Shown one piece after another: positions 23,521 through 30,285 of a DNA stretch of 64,000 nt. The notes beneath the pieces are model-generated. The model saw nothing but the letters and a program-made list of their open reading frames with translations, was not told the DNA's origin and made no database searches. Location: positions 1 to 64,000 of IMG/VR virus record IMGVR_UViG_3300046370_000585; one strand, written 5' to 3'. The DNA is from a virus. Position numbers and translations under genes: made by a program. Position 1 is the first letter of the stretch. The number at the start of each line of letters is the position of its first letter.

Positions 23521-23787
23521 ATGAAAATAAAATTAGGGATACGAGGAAGTACAGATGCAATCAATCATATTATCATCAAGATAGATGATCTTATGCTTGT
23601 AACTGCTGACAATTTATTTTTAACAGGAGAAGAAGGTAGAGAAAAAACAGGAAAAAATTTAGTTCAATTATTAAATTCCCTATCGAAAGATCACGAAATA
23701 TCTGTTAAAAAAAATCTTGCCAAAGAAATTGAAAGAGAACTAAACTTAAATGGAGAGATAATCGAATATAGCGATAAAGATGAATAG
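23521..23787 (+). CDS. Unknown protein, 88 residues
   Basis: A charged small protein. The 119 bases upstream have a TTGACC but no convincing -10. It overlaps the next microprotein gene by eight bases. Confidence 0.58.
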   Translation: MKIKLGIRGSTDAINHIIIKIDDLMLVTADNLFLTGEEGREKTGKNLVQLLNSLSKDHEISVKKNLAKEIERELNLNGEIIEYSDKDE

Positions 23788-23878
23788 TTGGACTAAAAAA
23801 GATATATTACTATTAACTTACTCAGTCTTAATGAATTTAGTCACCCTTACAATAATTCTGTTGGCAGTATGTAGCTAA
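23780..23878 (+). CDS. Membrane microprotein, 32 residues
   Basis: A hydrophobic helix (LLLTYSVLMNLVTLTIILLA) makes up most of the product. It is supported by the overlap with the upstream gene. Confidence 0.5.
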   Translation: MNSWTKKDILLLTYSVLMNLVTLTIILLAVCS

Positions 23879-23889
23879 AAAGAAAAGGC

Positions 23890-23918
23890 TTGACAAATTT
23901 CAAAACCGAGAATATACT
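23890..23918 (+). promoter_or_regulatory. Consensus promoter for the 23929 gene
   Basis: TTGACA at 23890-23895, 17 bases, TATACT at 23913-23918, ten bases to ATG at 23929; the predicted leader is about four bases. Confidence 0.75.
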
Positions 23919-23928
23919 TTAATGTATT

Positions 23929-24507
23929 ATGAGTGGAGAAGGATTATCAGTTAGCTTTAGAAGAACGGCAATGACCCAAAAGTCAAATCAAGAACTTCTT
24001 AGGAAGTTTCAAGGTTTAGTTTATTCTAATAAAAAAATAATGTCGCACATGAAATGGTATGGTCATGCTCATAGTGTTACACTAGAAGAACATGGAGATG
24101 AAGAGTTGGCAGAATGGCAACGAGAAGGAGTTGCCATCAAAGATACTTTTTGTTTTTGTATTAGCCTGTATGAGTCTTGGCATGAAGATGCAGACATATA
24201 CGAATCTCACAGCAGGGATGATAGTTTCGTTTCTCTTGCTAGAGAATTTGCAAAGAATAATGGGTTGATGTATTTTTCAGAAGGCTTTCCTGCTGAGTGG
24301 ATAGAGACAGAAACCATTGATGGTGAAAAATGCTGGAATCATTTTAATGTAAAGTCCGATGATAAAAACATTGACAAAATATGTAAAATATGGGAGAATT
24401 ATGGAATGTCTATGGTTAGAGCAGAACAATCGGGAGAATACGAAGAGGTAAGGAGTTCAATTTGGTCATCAGCAAGAGATGATATTAAAGCAGTAATGGA
24501 GAAATAA
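23929..24507 (+). CDS. Unknown protein, 192 residues
   Basis: Soluble, acidic and rich in Trp, Glu and Ser (ISLYESWHEDADIYESHS). No family is recognised. The ATG at 23929 is preferred to 23971 because of the promoter. Confidence 0.65.
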   Translation: MSGEGLSVSFRRTAMTQKSNQELLRKFQGLVYSNKKIMSHMKWYGHAHSVTLEEHGDEELAEWQREGVAIKDTFCFCISLYESWHEDADIYESHSRDDSFVSLAREFAKNNGLMYFSEGFPAEWIETETIDGEKCWNHFNVKSDDKNIDKICKIWENYGMSMVRAEQSGEYEEVRSSIWSSARDDIKAVMEK

Positions 24508-24508
24508 T

Positions 24509-24676
24509 ATGAGCAAACTTAATAGAGCCGCCCCAATTAGCGTGAAAAAAACAACAAATAAAATAATTAATTTATGCAAGCAGTTGCAAGAGCTTCCTTT
24601 GAACGATGATGACAAAGAAGACTTACTGCATTGCGAAATATATCTATCCAAAATAAAAGTAAAACACGACAAATAA
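24509..24676 (+). CDS. Small unknown protein, 55 residues
   Basis: A Lys-rich helical protein one base after the previous stop; no motif is seen. Confidence 0.58.
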   Translation: MSKLNRAAPISVKKTTNKIINLCKQLQELPLNDDDKEDLLHCEIYLSKIKVKHDK

Positions 24677-24679
24677 AAT

Positions 24680-24871
24680 ATGAACTTTATACATGACAAA
24701 TCGCCCTTGGACAAATATGTCCTCATAGACACAAGTCTTAAACCATCTTACGCTAGACTCAGTAAAGCAGTAGACTTGACAGAAGCAGAAGCTCGGCAAA
24801 AGAATTACGCTTTCTCAATGAATCGCTCTCAAAAAAAATACATAAAGGAATTAGAGTGGAATAAGCAATGA
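24680..24871 (+). CDS. Small unknown protein, 63 residues
   Basis: A basic helical protein that overlaps the next gene by four bases. No family is recognised. Confidence 0.58.
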   Translation: MNFIHDKSPLDKYVLIDTSLKPSYARLSKAVDLTEAEARQKNYAFSMNRSQKKYIKELEWNKQ

Positions 24872-25113
24872 AAGACGAAATTTTAGTTGAAGAAAAATAT
24901 ATAAAGAATAGAAGTAACCCACTTTATGTTATTACATCTTTTCACGCAAAAGCAATAAATAATATGACTCGCAAAAAAAGCGTTGACGAGGTAGACTTGC
25001 AGTCTCTAAGCGACTTGGGTTATGCAATAGCTCTAAATAAATTAGATGCCTATGGGAGCAAAACTTATATAAAACACAACCTTAGAACACGCAAAGAACA
25101 AAGACATCGTTGA
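24868..25113 (+). CDS. Small unknown protein, 81 residues
   Basis: A basic protein with KRNRS-like ends; no motif is recognised. Its stop overlaps the TTG start of the next gene (TTGA). Confidence 0.58.
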   Translation: MKDEILVEEKYIKNRSNPLYVITSFHAKAINNMTRKKSVDEVDLQSLSDLGYAIALNKLDAYGSKTYIKHNLRTRKEQRHR

Positions 25114-25328
25114 ATTATAAATATAATATAACTTTTTTTCTTGACGATAACCCTAACAACGAAGAGCGATCACGACAAATAATAGGATTTAAGTCAAAAA
25201 AGAATATGATAAATTATCTAAATTCAAATAAAAACGAACTAAATAAACTAACTAGCGTTCAACTTAATTTCAAACAAATATCTTTAGCATTAAGTCAATC
25301 ATCATGGAGAATAAAGAAAACAAAATAG
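25110..25328 (+). CDS. Small unknown protein, TTG start, 72 residues
   Basis: A strand-rich start (YKYNITFFLDD) and Lys/Asn-rich rest. The TTG start is inferred from the frame and four-base overlap. Confidence 0.5.
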   Translation: MNYKYNITFFLDDNPNNEERSRQIIGFKSKKNMINYLNSNKNELNKLTSVQLNFKQISLALSQSSWRIKKTK

Positions 25329-25504
25329 TCGATCAAATGGTTTCAGATTTGATGGAAATTTATTACAGAGATTATGTAAATTATGAAGAAAAATCTTCTC
25401 CAAAATTAACAGAAAAACAAGTCAATGAACTTATGAAAGAGGTCGAAAAAGCCAAAACACAAAGAAGGATAGATGAATCAACTGAGGGTAGAGGCTTGTA
25501 TTGA
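25304..25504 (+). CDS. Small unknown protein, 66 residues
   Basis: A charged helical protein with a 25-base overlap with the previous gene. No family is recognised. Confidence 0.58.
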   Translation: MENKENKIVDQMVSDLMEIYYRDYVNYEEKSSPKLTEKQVNELMKEVEKAKTQRRIDESTEGRGLY

Positions 25505-25507
25505 TAA

Positions 25508-25777
25508 ATGTTTGATGATGGAATAAATAATGAGTTTGAACAAGCTCATCAAAAAGGCTTAAATAGAGGCTTTGATTTAGGGTGGTCATATAAAGGAAGG
25601 TTTGATCGCCAAATAATAGAGGATGAAATAAGCTCGCTAGAAAAACAATGCAATAAAGTTTCAGATCCCGAAACAAAATTAAGATTTCTTTCGCAAAAAG
25701 ATAGCTTGCGAAAAGTTTTATCACAAATAAAAAACCATCCATCCAACAGAGAAAACATTACCTTCAATAGTTGGTAG
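25508..25777 (+). CDS. Unknown helical protein, 89 residues
   Basis: Begins MFDDGINNEFEQAHQKGLNRGFDLGW, a Gly-spaced helix reminiscent of small tail- or head-associated proteins, but no assignment is possible. Confidence 0.58.
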   Translation: MFDDGINNEFEQAHQKGLNRGFDLGWSYKGRFDRQIIEDEISSLEKQCNKVSDPETKLRFLSQKDSLRKVLSQIKNHPSNRENITFNSW

Positions 25778-25822
25778 TTAGTTTTATCTAAAATATTTTT
25801 CAACTATTACTTAAAAAATGCG

Positions 25823-25851
25823 TTGACATTCCCTAATAAGTCTGTCAGGAT
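25823..25851 (+). promoter_or_regulatory. Promoter giving a leaderless start at 25858
   Basis: TTGACA at 25823-25828, 17 bases ending in TGT, CAGGAT at 25846-25851, six bases to ATG. Confidence 0.65.
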
Positions 25852-25857
25852 GTATTT

Positions 25858-26103
25858 ATGTCAAACAAACGAGGAAGAAAAAAAGGCTATTGTCCTTATG
25901 TAGATATTACCTACGAGTCACTAGGAGATTACCTTGGCAAGAAAGGTATCGTAAGAGTGAGTAGAGCTTGGTTAGAAACTTTAGGCTATGAAGTTTCGGA
26001 GCAACAGGAAATAGTTTTACCACAAATAATTCTAACAGAAAAACAATCAAATAAAGTAGAAGAGGAGTCCAAAATTGAATACAAACTTACACACTTTGAA
26101 TAG
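25858..26103 (+). CDS. Small protein cotranscribed with RuvB-like ATPase
   Basis: An 81-residue protein with basic start (NKRGRKKG) and a compact domain ITYESLGDYLG...VSRAWLETLG that could be a small DNA-binding or adaptor module. It overlaps the ATPase gene by 29 bases and supplies the GAGGAG ribosome-binding site for it, so the two probably work together. Confidence 0.62.
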   Translation: MSNKRGRKKGYCPYVDITYESLGDYLGKKGIVRVSRAWLETLGYEVSEQQEIVLPQIILTEKQSNKVEEESKIEYKLTHFE

Positions 26104-27055
26104 GCATAAAAGATATTTCCCCGAACTTATCGGGCAGTTAGCTGTAAAGAAAAAATTATCTTTTTACCTTGATGCTTTTGAGGCAACAAGCCTTTCGCCA
26201 TTTTTATGCCTTGTAGGTGCTAAAGGTTTAGGCAAGACTGAATTCGCAAAAGCGTATGCAAAAAACCTGCATAATGATGACGGAAAAGGTAGAGCCTTCC
26301 TTGAGCTTAATTGTTCAACAATAAAAAATAATGAACAATTTTTTGAGCAAATATTCATGCCATTGATTCACGACAATGAAATAACTATTTTATTTGACGA
26401 AGCTCATGCTTTGCCAAAAGATTTGACTATGGCATTTCTAACTATTTTCAATACAGAAAAAAATCATACTAAAAATTTTGAGTGGGATGGAATGAATTTT
26501 GAGTTTAATTTTAAGCGTCAAACTTTTATTTTCGCAACAACAGAAAGTGATAAAATATTCCCACCACTAAAAGATAGATTAACGACTATTGATTTTGAAC
26601 CTTATTCAAGGGAAGAGCTTGCACAAATCCTAAAGCTCTGCACTCCAAATATTACATTTACAGATGGTGCGTTGGCTAAAGTTGCAAGATCAGTTCGCAA
26701 TAACCCTCGCAATGCAGTTATGCGTTCTAAGGAAATTGTATTGTTTTGTGCGAGTAAAAATACTAATCATTTTACCGAAAAATCATTTGATGAACTTTCG
26801 GACGCAATAGGCATTTTACCATACGGAATTTCTTATACCGAGAGACAGATACTAGATGTACTCAAAGAATGTGGAAGTTGCTCCTTAACCACTCTTTCTG
26901 CGAAGATTGGTTTAAGTCCATCAGCTATTCGTCGTGACCATGAAATGTATTTGCTCAATAAAAATCTCATGGAAATTGACGGCAAGCGTAAGATTACTGC
27001 TCAAGGCATCAAGGTTTCTGATCTTGCCCACGCAACGCTCACCTCAGAAGGGTAA
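26075..27055 (+). CDS. RuvB-like AAA+ ATPase with winged-helix C-terminus
   Basis: A 326-residue AAA+ protein laid out like RuvB: FPELIGQLAVKKKL (RFC-like box II), Walker A GAKGLGKTEFAKA, Walker B ITILFDEAHAL, sensor FIFATTESDK, an arginine-finger-like PLKDRLTTIDF, and a C-terminal winged helix (TLSAKIGLSPSAIRRDHE). RuvB drives Holliday-junction branch migration. The start is TTG with GAGGAG seven bases upstream. No RuvA or RuvC is seen nearby, so it may have another remodelling job in phage replication or recombination. Confidence 0.85.
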   Translation: MNTNLHTLNRHKRYFPELIGQLAVKKKLSFYLDAFEATSLSPFLCLVGAKGLGKTEFAKAYAKNLHNDDGKGRAFLELNCSTIKNNEQFFEQIFMPLIHDNEITILFDEAHALPKDLTMAFLTIFNTEKNHTKNFEWDGMNFEFNFKRQTFIFATTESDKIFPPLKDRLTTIDFEPYSREELAQILKLCTPNITFTDGALAKVARSVRNNPRNAVMRSKEIVLFCASKNTNHFTEKSFDELSDAIGILPYGISYTERQILDVLKECGSCSLTTLSAKIGLSPSAIRRDHEMYLLNKNLMEIDGKRKITAQGIKVSDLAHATLTSEG

Positions 27056-27074
27056 AACTTTTTTTAGAAAAATG

Positions 27075-27102
27075 TTGACATCGACAGCCAATCTGTCATG
27101 CT
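27075..27102 (+). promoter_or_regulatory. Promoter with 16-bp spacer
   Basis: TTGACA at 27075-27080, 16 bases ending in TGT, CATGCT at 27097-27102. The leader runs about 30 bases to ATG 27138 and includes TAGGA. Confidence 0.6.
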
Positions 27103-27137
27103 GAAAGAATAACAACTCAAATTAGGAATAAATAATT

Positions 27138-27308
27138 ATGCAAGAAATAATAGATAAAATATACGAGCGTATGCAGTTTTGTGCAGATGCTCAAGCAACA
27201 ACACAAGAAGAAGAACACAATTACATTCTTGAACTAAGTTGCTTAAACGAAGTTTTAGATCAAATAGAGGGATTCCCTTGGAATCATTTTGAAAATGAGT
27301 GTGAGTAA
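27138..27308 (+). CDS. Small acidic protein, 56 residues
   Basis: A helical, Glu-rich protein with no recognised motif. It overlaps the next gene by 14 bases. Confidence 0.6.
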   Translation: MQEIIDKIYERMQFCADAQATTQEEEHNYILELSCLNEVLDQIEGFPWNHFENECE

Positions 27309-27456
27309 TTCATATAGCGTTGCAGTTCCCTTTACCCAACAAGAGTTGGAAGAGATGTTGTACGAAGATAAAGAATTCACATGGACATTTGATACAAGTG
27401 AAGATAAAAATGTTGTGATTACATTGCACTTAGCAAAAGATCACGGAGAGGAATAA
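27295..27456 (+). CDS. Small acidic protein, 53 residues
   Basis: A soluble protein ending in a strand VVITLHLAKDH. No family is recognised. It lies in an operon of very small acidic genes. Confidence 0.6.
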   Translation: MSVSNSYSVAVPFTQQELEEMLYEDKEFTWTFDTSEDKNVVITLHLAKDHGEE

Positions 27457-27462
27457 ATTATT

Positions 27463-27651
27463 ATGGAAATGAGAGCATATCTAATTGAGCATTTAAGAGA
27501 GTTAGTTAAGCGAGAGCAAATACCTCAACATCATGCACAAGATGTGCTTGAGCTTTATGATGATGAATGTGATGACACAAGCGAAAATACTGCTTACGAT
27601 AAAGCAATGCAAGATATAGACAACATTATAGCAGGAGAGTGGGATTTATAA
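27463..27651 (+). CDS. Small acidic protein, 62 residues
   Basis: Two helices with His and Glu (HLRELVKREQIPQHHAQDVLELY). No function is assigned. The next ATG follows directly after its stop. Confidence 0.6.
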   Translation: MEMRAYLIEHLRELVKREQIPQHHAQDVLELYDDECDDTSENTAYDKAMQDIDNIIAGEWDL

Positions 27652-27954
27652 ATGAAAATAAAAACTTATGAAATAGAAATAAGTAGCAAGACCTCTCGCA
27701 CTTATTATATTGATGCAGAATCAGCAGATGAAGCGATAGAGAGAGCTTTTTATGAGCTAGACCATGATTGGGAAATAAGTACGGCATGGAAGGACGGAGC
27801 AGAGATTGAGAGTTGTGAACCTTATTTTCTCGATGAAAATGGACGCAAGGTGGTGGGTACATCCCACATGGATGACGATCAATTTGGTGCGTACATCGGA
27901 GGAGAAGAAGCAGACGCAATGGATTATGATGGCATGGGAAATCATAAAAGGTAA
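27652..27954 (+). CDS. Acidic protein with C-terminal DYDGMGN motif, 100 residues
   Basis: The N-terminal half alternates strand and helix (YEIEISSKTSRTYYIDAESADEAIERAF), a pattern common in small phage proteins. Residues 91-97 are DYDGMGN, shared with the 22914 gene. Function is unknown. Confidence 0.65.
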   Translation: MKIKTYEIEISSKTSRTYYIDAESADEAIERAFYELDHDWEISTAWKDGAEIESCEPYFLDENGRKVVGTSHMDDDQFGAYIGGEEADAMDYDGMGNHKR

Positions 27955-27962
27955 TAAAAGGC

Positions 27963-27990
27963 TTGACACATCGCAACAACCTGTCATTAT
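27963..27990 (+). promoter_or_regulatory. Promoter giving a leaderless start at 27997
   Basis: TTGACA at 27963-27968, 16 bases ending in TGT, CATTAT at 27985-27990, six bases to ATG. Confidence 0.7.
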
Positions 27991-27996
27991 GGAAGC

Positions 27997-28206
27997 ATGA
28001 AGATAAAAAATAAATGGGACGAAGAGTTTGAAGTGAGAGTTGGAGACTATGTAGGATTCAAATGTGACATTGAACAAATTGGGAAAGTAAAAGAGATTCA
28101 AAGAAGAGGAGCATTGATAGTTGAAAACAAAAATGGATTCGATGGAGACTACATTGGTGGAGATACGGAAGTGTTGGTTGGATTTGATGAAGTATGGAAA
28201 GAATGA
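27997..28206 (+). CDS. Small beta-rich protein, 69 residues
   Basis: A sequence of alternating strands (EVRVGDYVGFKCD, GKVKEIQRRGALIVEN) suggests a small beta-barrel of SH3-like or KOW-like type. No family call is made. Overlaps next gene by four bases. Confidence 0.6.
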   Translation: MKIKNKWDEEFEVRVGDYVGFKCDIEQIGKVKEIQRRGALIVENKNGFDGDYIGGDTEVLVGFDEVWKE

Positions 28207-28367
28207 ATTGGCACATAGAGATAACTAAAGGTGGAGCAGAGATTCATGTATCTTCTTCAAAAGAATCTATTTTTATTGGAGAAGGATATACCAAACAGGA
28301 ACAAGCAAGAAGTTTAGAACTTGCAAATATTATCGTAAAAGCACTAAATAAACATGAGAACAACTGA
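28203..28367 (+). CDS. Small unknown protein, 54 residues
   Basis: A strand-strand-helix layout (WHIEITKGGAEIHVSSS then QARSLELANIIVKAL). Overlaps both neighbours; function unknown. Confidence 0.58.
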   Translation: MNWHIEITKGGAEIHVSSSKESIFIGEGYTKQEQARSLELANIIVKALNKHENN

Positions 28368-28554
28368 AAGGCAAACTAGAGAAGGTGAACCAACTATTGA
28401 TGATATGCGTTATGATCTTGCAGAGCAAGAAGCAATGAACATTAGCGTTGGTCAAATCATTGAAATATTATTAGATGGTGTTCAAGGACTGAATGAAATT
28501 CCCGACATCGAAATCAAAGATGAATGGGAATCAATGTTTGAAGATTCAAAATAA
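28354..28554 (+). CDS. Small acidic protein, 66 residues
   Basis: A helical, acidic protein with no recognised motif, sharing one base with the next start. Confidence 0.6.
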   Translation: MRTTERQTREGEPTIDDMRYDLAEQEAMNISVGQIIEILLDGVQGLNEIPDIEIKDEWESMFEDSK

Positions 28555-28769
28555 TGAGATTAACAAAATATCAAAAAGCACGATTACTAGAATTTGAATG
28601 GGATGCAGTACAAAACAAAGATGGACAAAATTGCCGTTGGTTAGAACTAAGCCCCGAAGACGGAACAATTTTCAATGAAGCCTGTAAAGTTTTAGACTTG
28701 ACAGGAGATGCAGATTATGTTCAACTACTTATCGTAGGCACAAAAGAAATACATAACGAAGAAAAATAA
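28554..28769 (+). CDS. Small unknown protein, 71 residues
   Basis: Begins MRLTKYQKARLLEFEWDAVQ; soluble and acidic with no family recognised. Confidence 0.6.
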   Translation: MRLTKYQKARLLEFEWDAVQNKDGQNCRWLELSPEDGTIFNEACKVLDLTGDADYVQLLIVGTKEIHNEEK

Positions 28770-28771
28770 AT

Positions 28772-28987
28772 ATGAGTTTAGCAAGAGAAGTTAATGACAG
28801 GCTTGATGCAATTCTTGCATTAGGCAAAACAGATAAGAGCAAAAAAGCGATACAAACAATAATAGATGAATTGAATATTCTAACACATAAAGGTCAAAAC
28901 ATCAGAAACATATTTACAAATATTTATTATGTAAATGATTTTTCTCAAGATAGGAAAATATCAAATGAATCTAAGGCAAGCAACTAA
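28772..28987 (+). CDS. Small unknown protein, 71 residues
   Basis: A helical, basic-ended protein two bases after the preceding stop. No motif is recognised. Confidence 0.58.
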   Translation: MSLAREVNDRLDAILALGKTDKSKKAIQTIIDELNILTHKGQNIRNIFTNIYYVNDFSQDRKISNESKASN

Positions 28988-29027
28988 GAGCTTTCCACAA
29001 CAATCAAACAAATAAAACCAAATAAAA

Positions 29028-29186
29028 ATGAATAATGTTACAAATATAGATTACGAATTGCTTGCAGAGCAAAGAGAAGTTTTACTTAATTCAATTTGGC
29101 AAGATGAACAATCTCCACTTTGGGGAGTAGTTGACTTGCTAGATGAACTCATTAACGCAGATGAACTTGTCAAAGTAAATCGCTGA
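29028..29186 (+). CDS. Small acidic protein, 52 residues
   Basis: A leucine- and aspartate-rich helical protein (VVDLLDELINADELV). No family is recognised. Confidence 0.55.
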   Translation: MNNVTNIDYELLAEQREVLLNSIWQDEQSPLWGVVDLLDELINADELVKVNR

Positions 29187-29201
29187 TTTGAAAAAAAAGG
29201 C

Positions 29202-29229
29202 TTGACATCTTTTGGTAACTTGTCATACT
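29202..29229 (+). promoter_or_regulatory. Promoter giving a leaderless start at 29237
   Basis: TTGACA at 29202-29207, 16 bases ending in TGT, CATACT at 29224-29229, seven bases to ATG. Confidence 0.75.
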
Positions 29230-29236
29230 TGTAGAT

Positions 29237-29344
29237 ATGAATGAGATAAACAAGCAAGATGTAAGTATCGAAAAAATAGCGAGCGAGCTAGAAAAACTAA
29301 ACCAAACATTAGTGCTAATTGCACAAATTTTAAGAAACAAATGA
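29237..29344 (+). CDS. Coiled-coil microprotein, 35 residues
   Basis: A single amphipathic helix (IEKIASELEKLNQTLVLIAQIL). Support comes from the promoter and the overlap with the next ATG. Confidence 0.55.
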   Translation: MNEINKQDVSIEKIASELEKLNQTLVLIAQILRNK

Positions 29345-29520
29345 AAATTATGAATGTAGATATTATTTACGCAAGTGATGTAGAAGAATTTTTCTACAAA
29401 GACAATAATGAAGCAGTACCAAATGGCGAGCTTGTCGGTTTTGATGTTGACACAGGAAATGAAGTAGAACTTGTGTTAGATTCAAATATTTATTGGAATC
29501 CCGATGCGTCCGTGGAATAG
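29341..29520 (+). CDS. Small acidic protein, 59 residues
   Basis: A soluble beta-rich protein with no recognised family, overlapped by 17 bases by the next gene. Confidence 0.55.
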   Translation: MKIMNVDIIYASDVEEFFYKDNNEAVPNGELVGFDVDTGNEVELVLDSNIYWNPDASVE

Positions 29521-29677
29521 TCTTAATTCAAGAGGAAAACTTGTGCTATTGGCTTGCGTAATGAATGTCTGTTTTGCAGTATTCTTTGCAGTCAACGGCA
29601 GTTGGTTCTCGATACCAACTTTATTTTGTGCAATATTCTGTGGAATAGGCACATATTCAGATAAATACAAACAATAA
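29504..29677 (+). CDS. Small membrane protein, 57 residues
   Basis: Two hydrophobic segments (LVLLACVMNVCFAVFFAV and IPTLFCAIFCGIG) joined by a short loop suggest a two-pass membrane protein, holin-sized but otherwise unrecognised. Confidence 0.58.
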   Translation: MRPWNSLNSRGKLVLLACVMNVCFAVFFAVNGSWFSIPTLFCAIFCGIGTYSDKYKQ

Positions 29678-29708
29678 AAAGTGTAATTATAAGCGAAAGG
29701 AACACACC

Positions 29709-30236
29709 ATGTACTTCAACTATGCAAAAGTAAATTGGAATAGATTCTCACCTAGCGACATCTATTTCAAAAGTAATATACTCACTAAAGGATTAGAGGA
29801 TGAAATCAATATAGTTTCATACAAAAATAAAGGAGACTTTTATCAAGAGTATGATAAAGGAGTTTTTGTAAAACTAAATAATACAAAAGATAATTATCCA
29901 AATGCAGAGATAAATATATTTGACAGAACTCCATTAAGAAATAGATCAAATCAAAATAGAGTAGCCTACCATGAACATTTTGATAATCTCGTTTACCTAT
30001 ATACCACTCACCAACAAGCGATCCATCAGCGAGATGCAAATGGAAATTGGCAAATGACACCTATCGGCAATCCAAAACCAAACGAAGAAGGTTATGCAAT
30101 CAACTTTCATAACTTTTCTGCACATGATCCAAGAGTATGCCAAGAGCAAATCGACATCGTTTATGAGGTTCGTAACTTCTTGGCTACTAGGATTTTAGAG
30201 CGAAAACAAAAAAAAGTCTTGACAATGGTTGCCTAG
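29709..30236 (+). CDS. Unknown protein upstream of rIIA-like gene, 175 residues
   Basis: A soluble protein rich in Asn, Tyr and His. A Shine-Dalgarno-like AAAGGAAC lies about 9 bases before the ATG. No domain is recognised. Its last codons hold the -35 box for the rIIA-like transcript. Confidence 0.65.
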   Translation: MYFNYAKVNWNRFSPSDIYFKSNILTKGLEDEINIVSYKNKGDFYQEYDKGVFVKLNNTKDNYPNAEINIFDRTPLRNRSNQNRVAYHEHFDNLVYLYTTHQQAIHQRDANGNWQMTPIGNPKPNEEGYAINFHNFSAHDPRVCQEQIDIVYEVRNFLATRILERKQKKVLTMVA

Positions 30237-30247
30237 TGTGCCATTAT
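30219..30247 (+). promoter_or_regulatory. Promoter for the rIIA-like gene
   Basis: TTGACA at 30219-30224, 17 bases ending in TGC, CATTAT at 30242-30247. The leader is about 33 bases to ATG 30286. Confidence 0.68.
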
Positions 30248-30285
30248 TATGGAATAACAAACGAAAAACCCAAAACAAAAAAATT

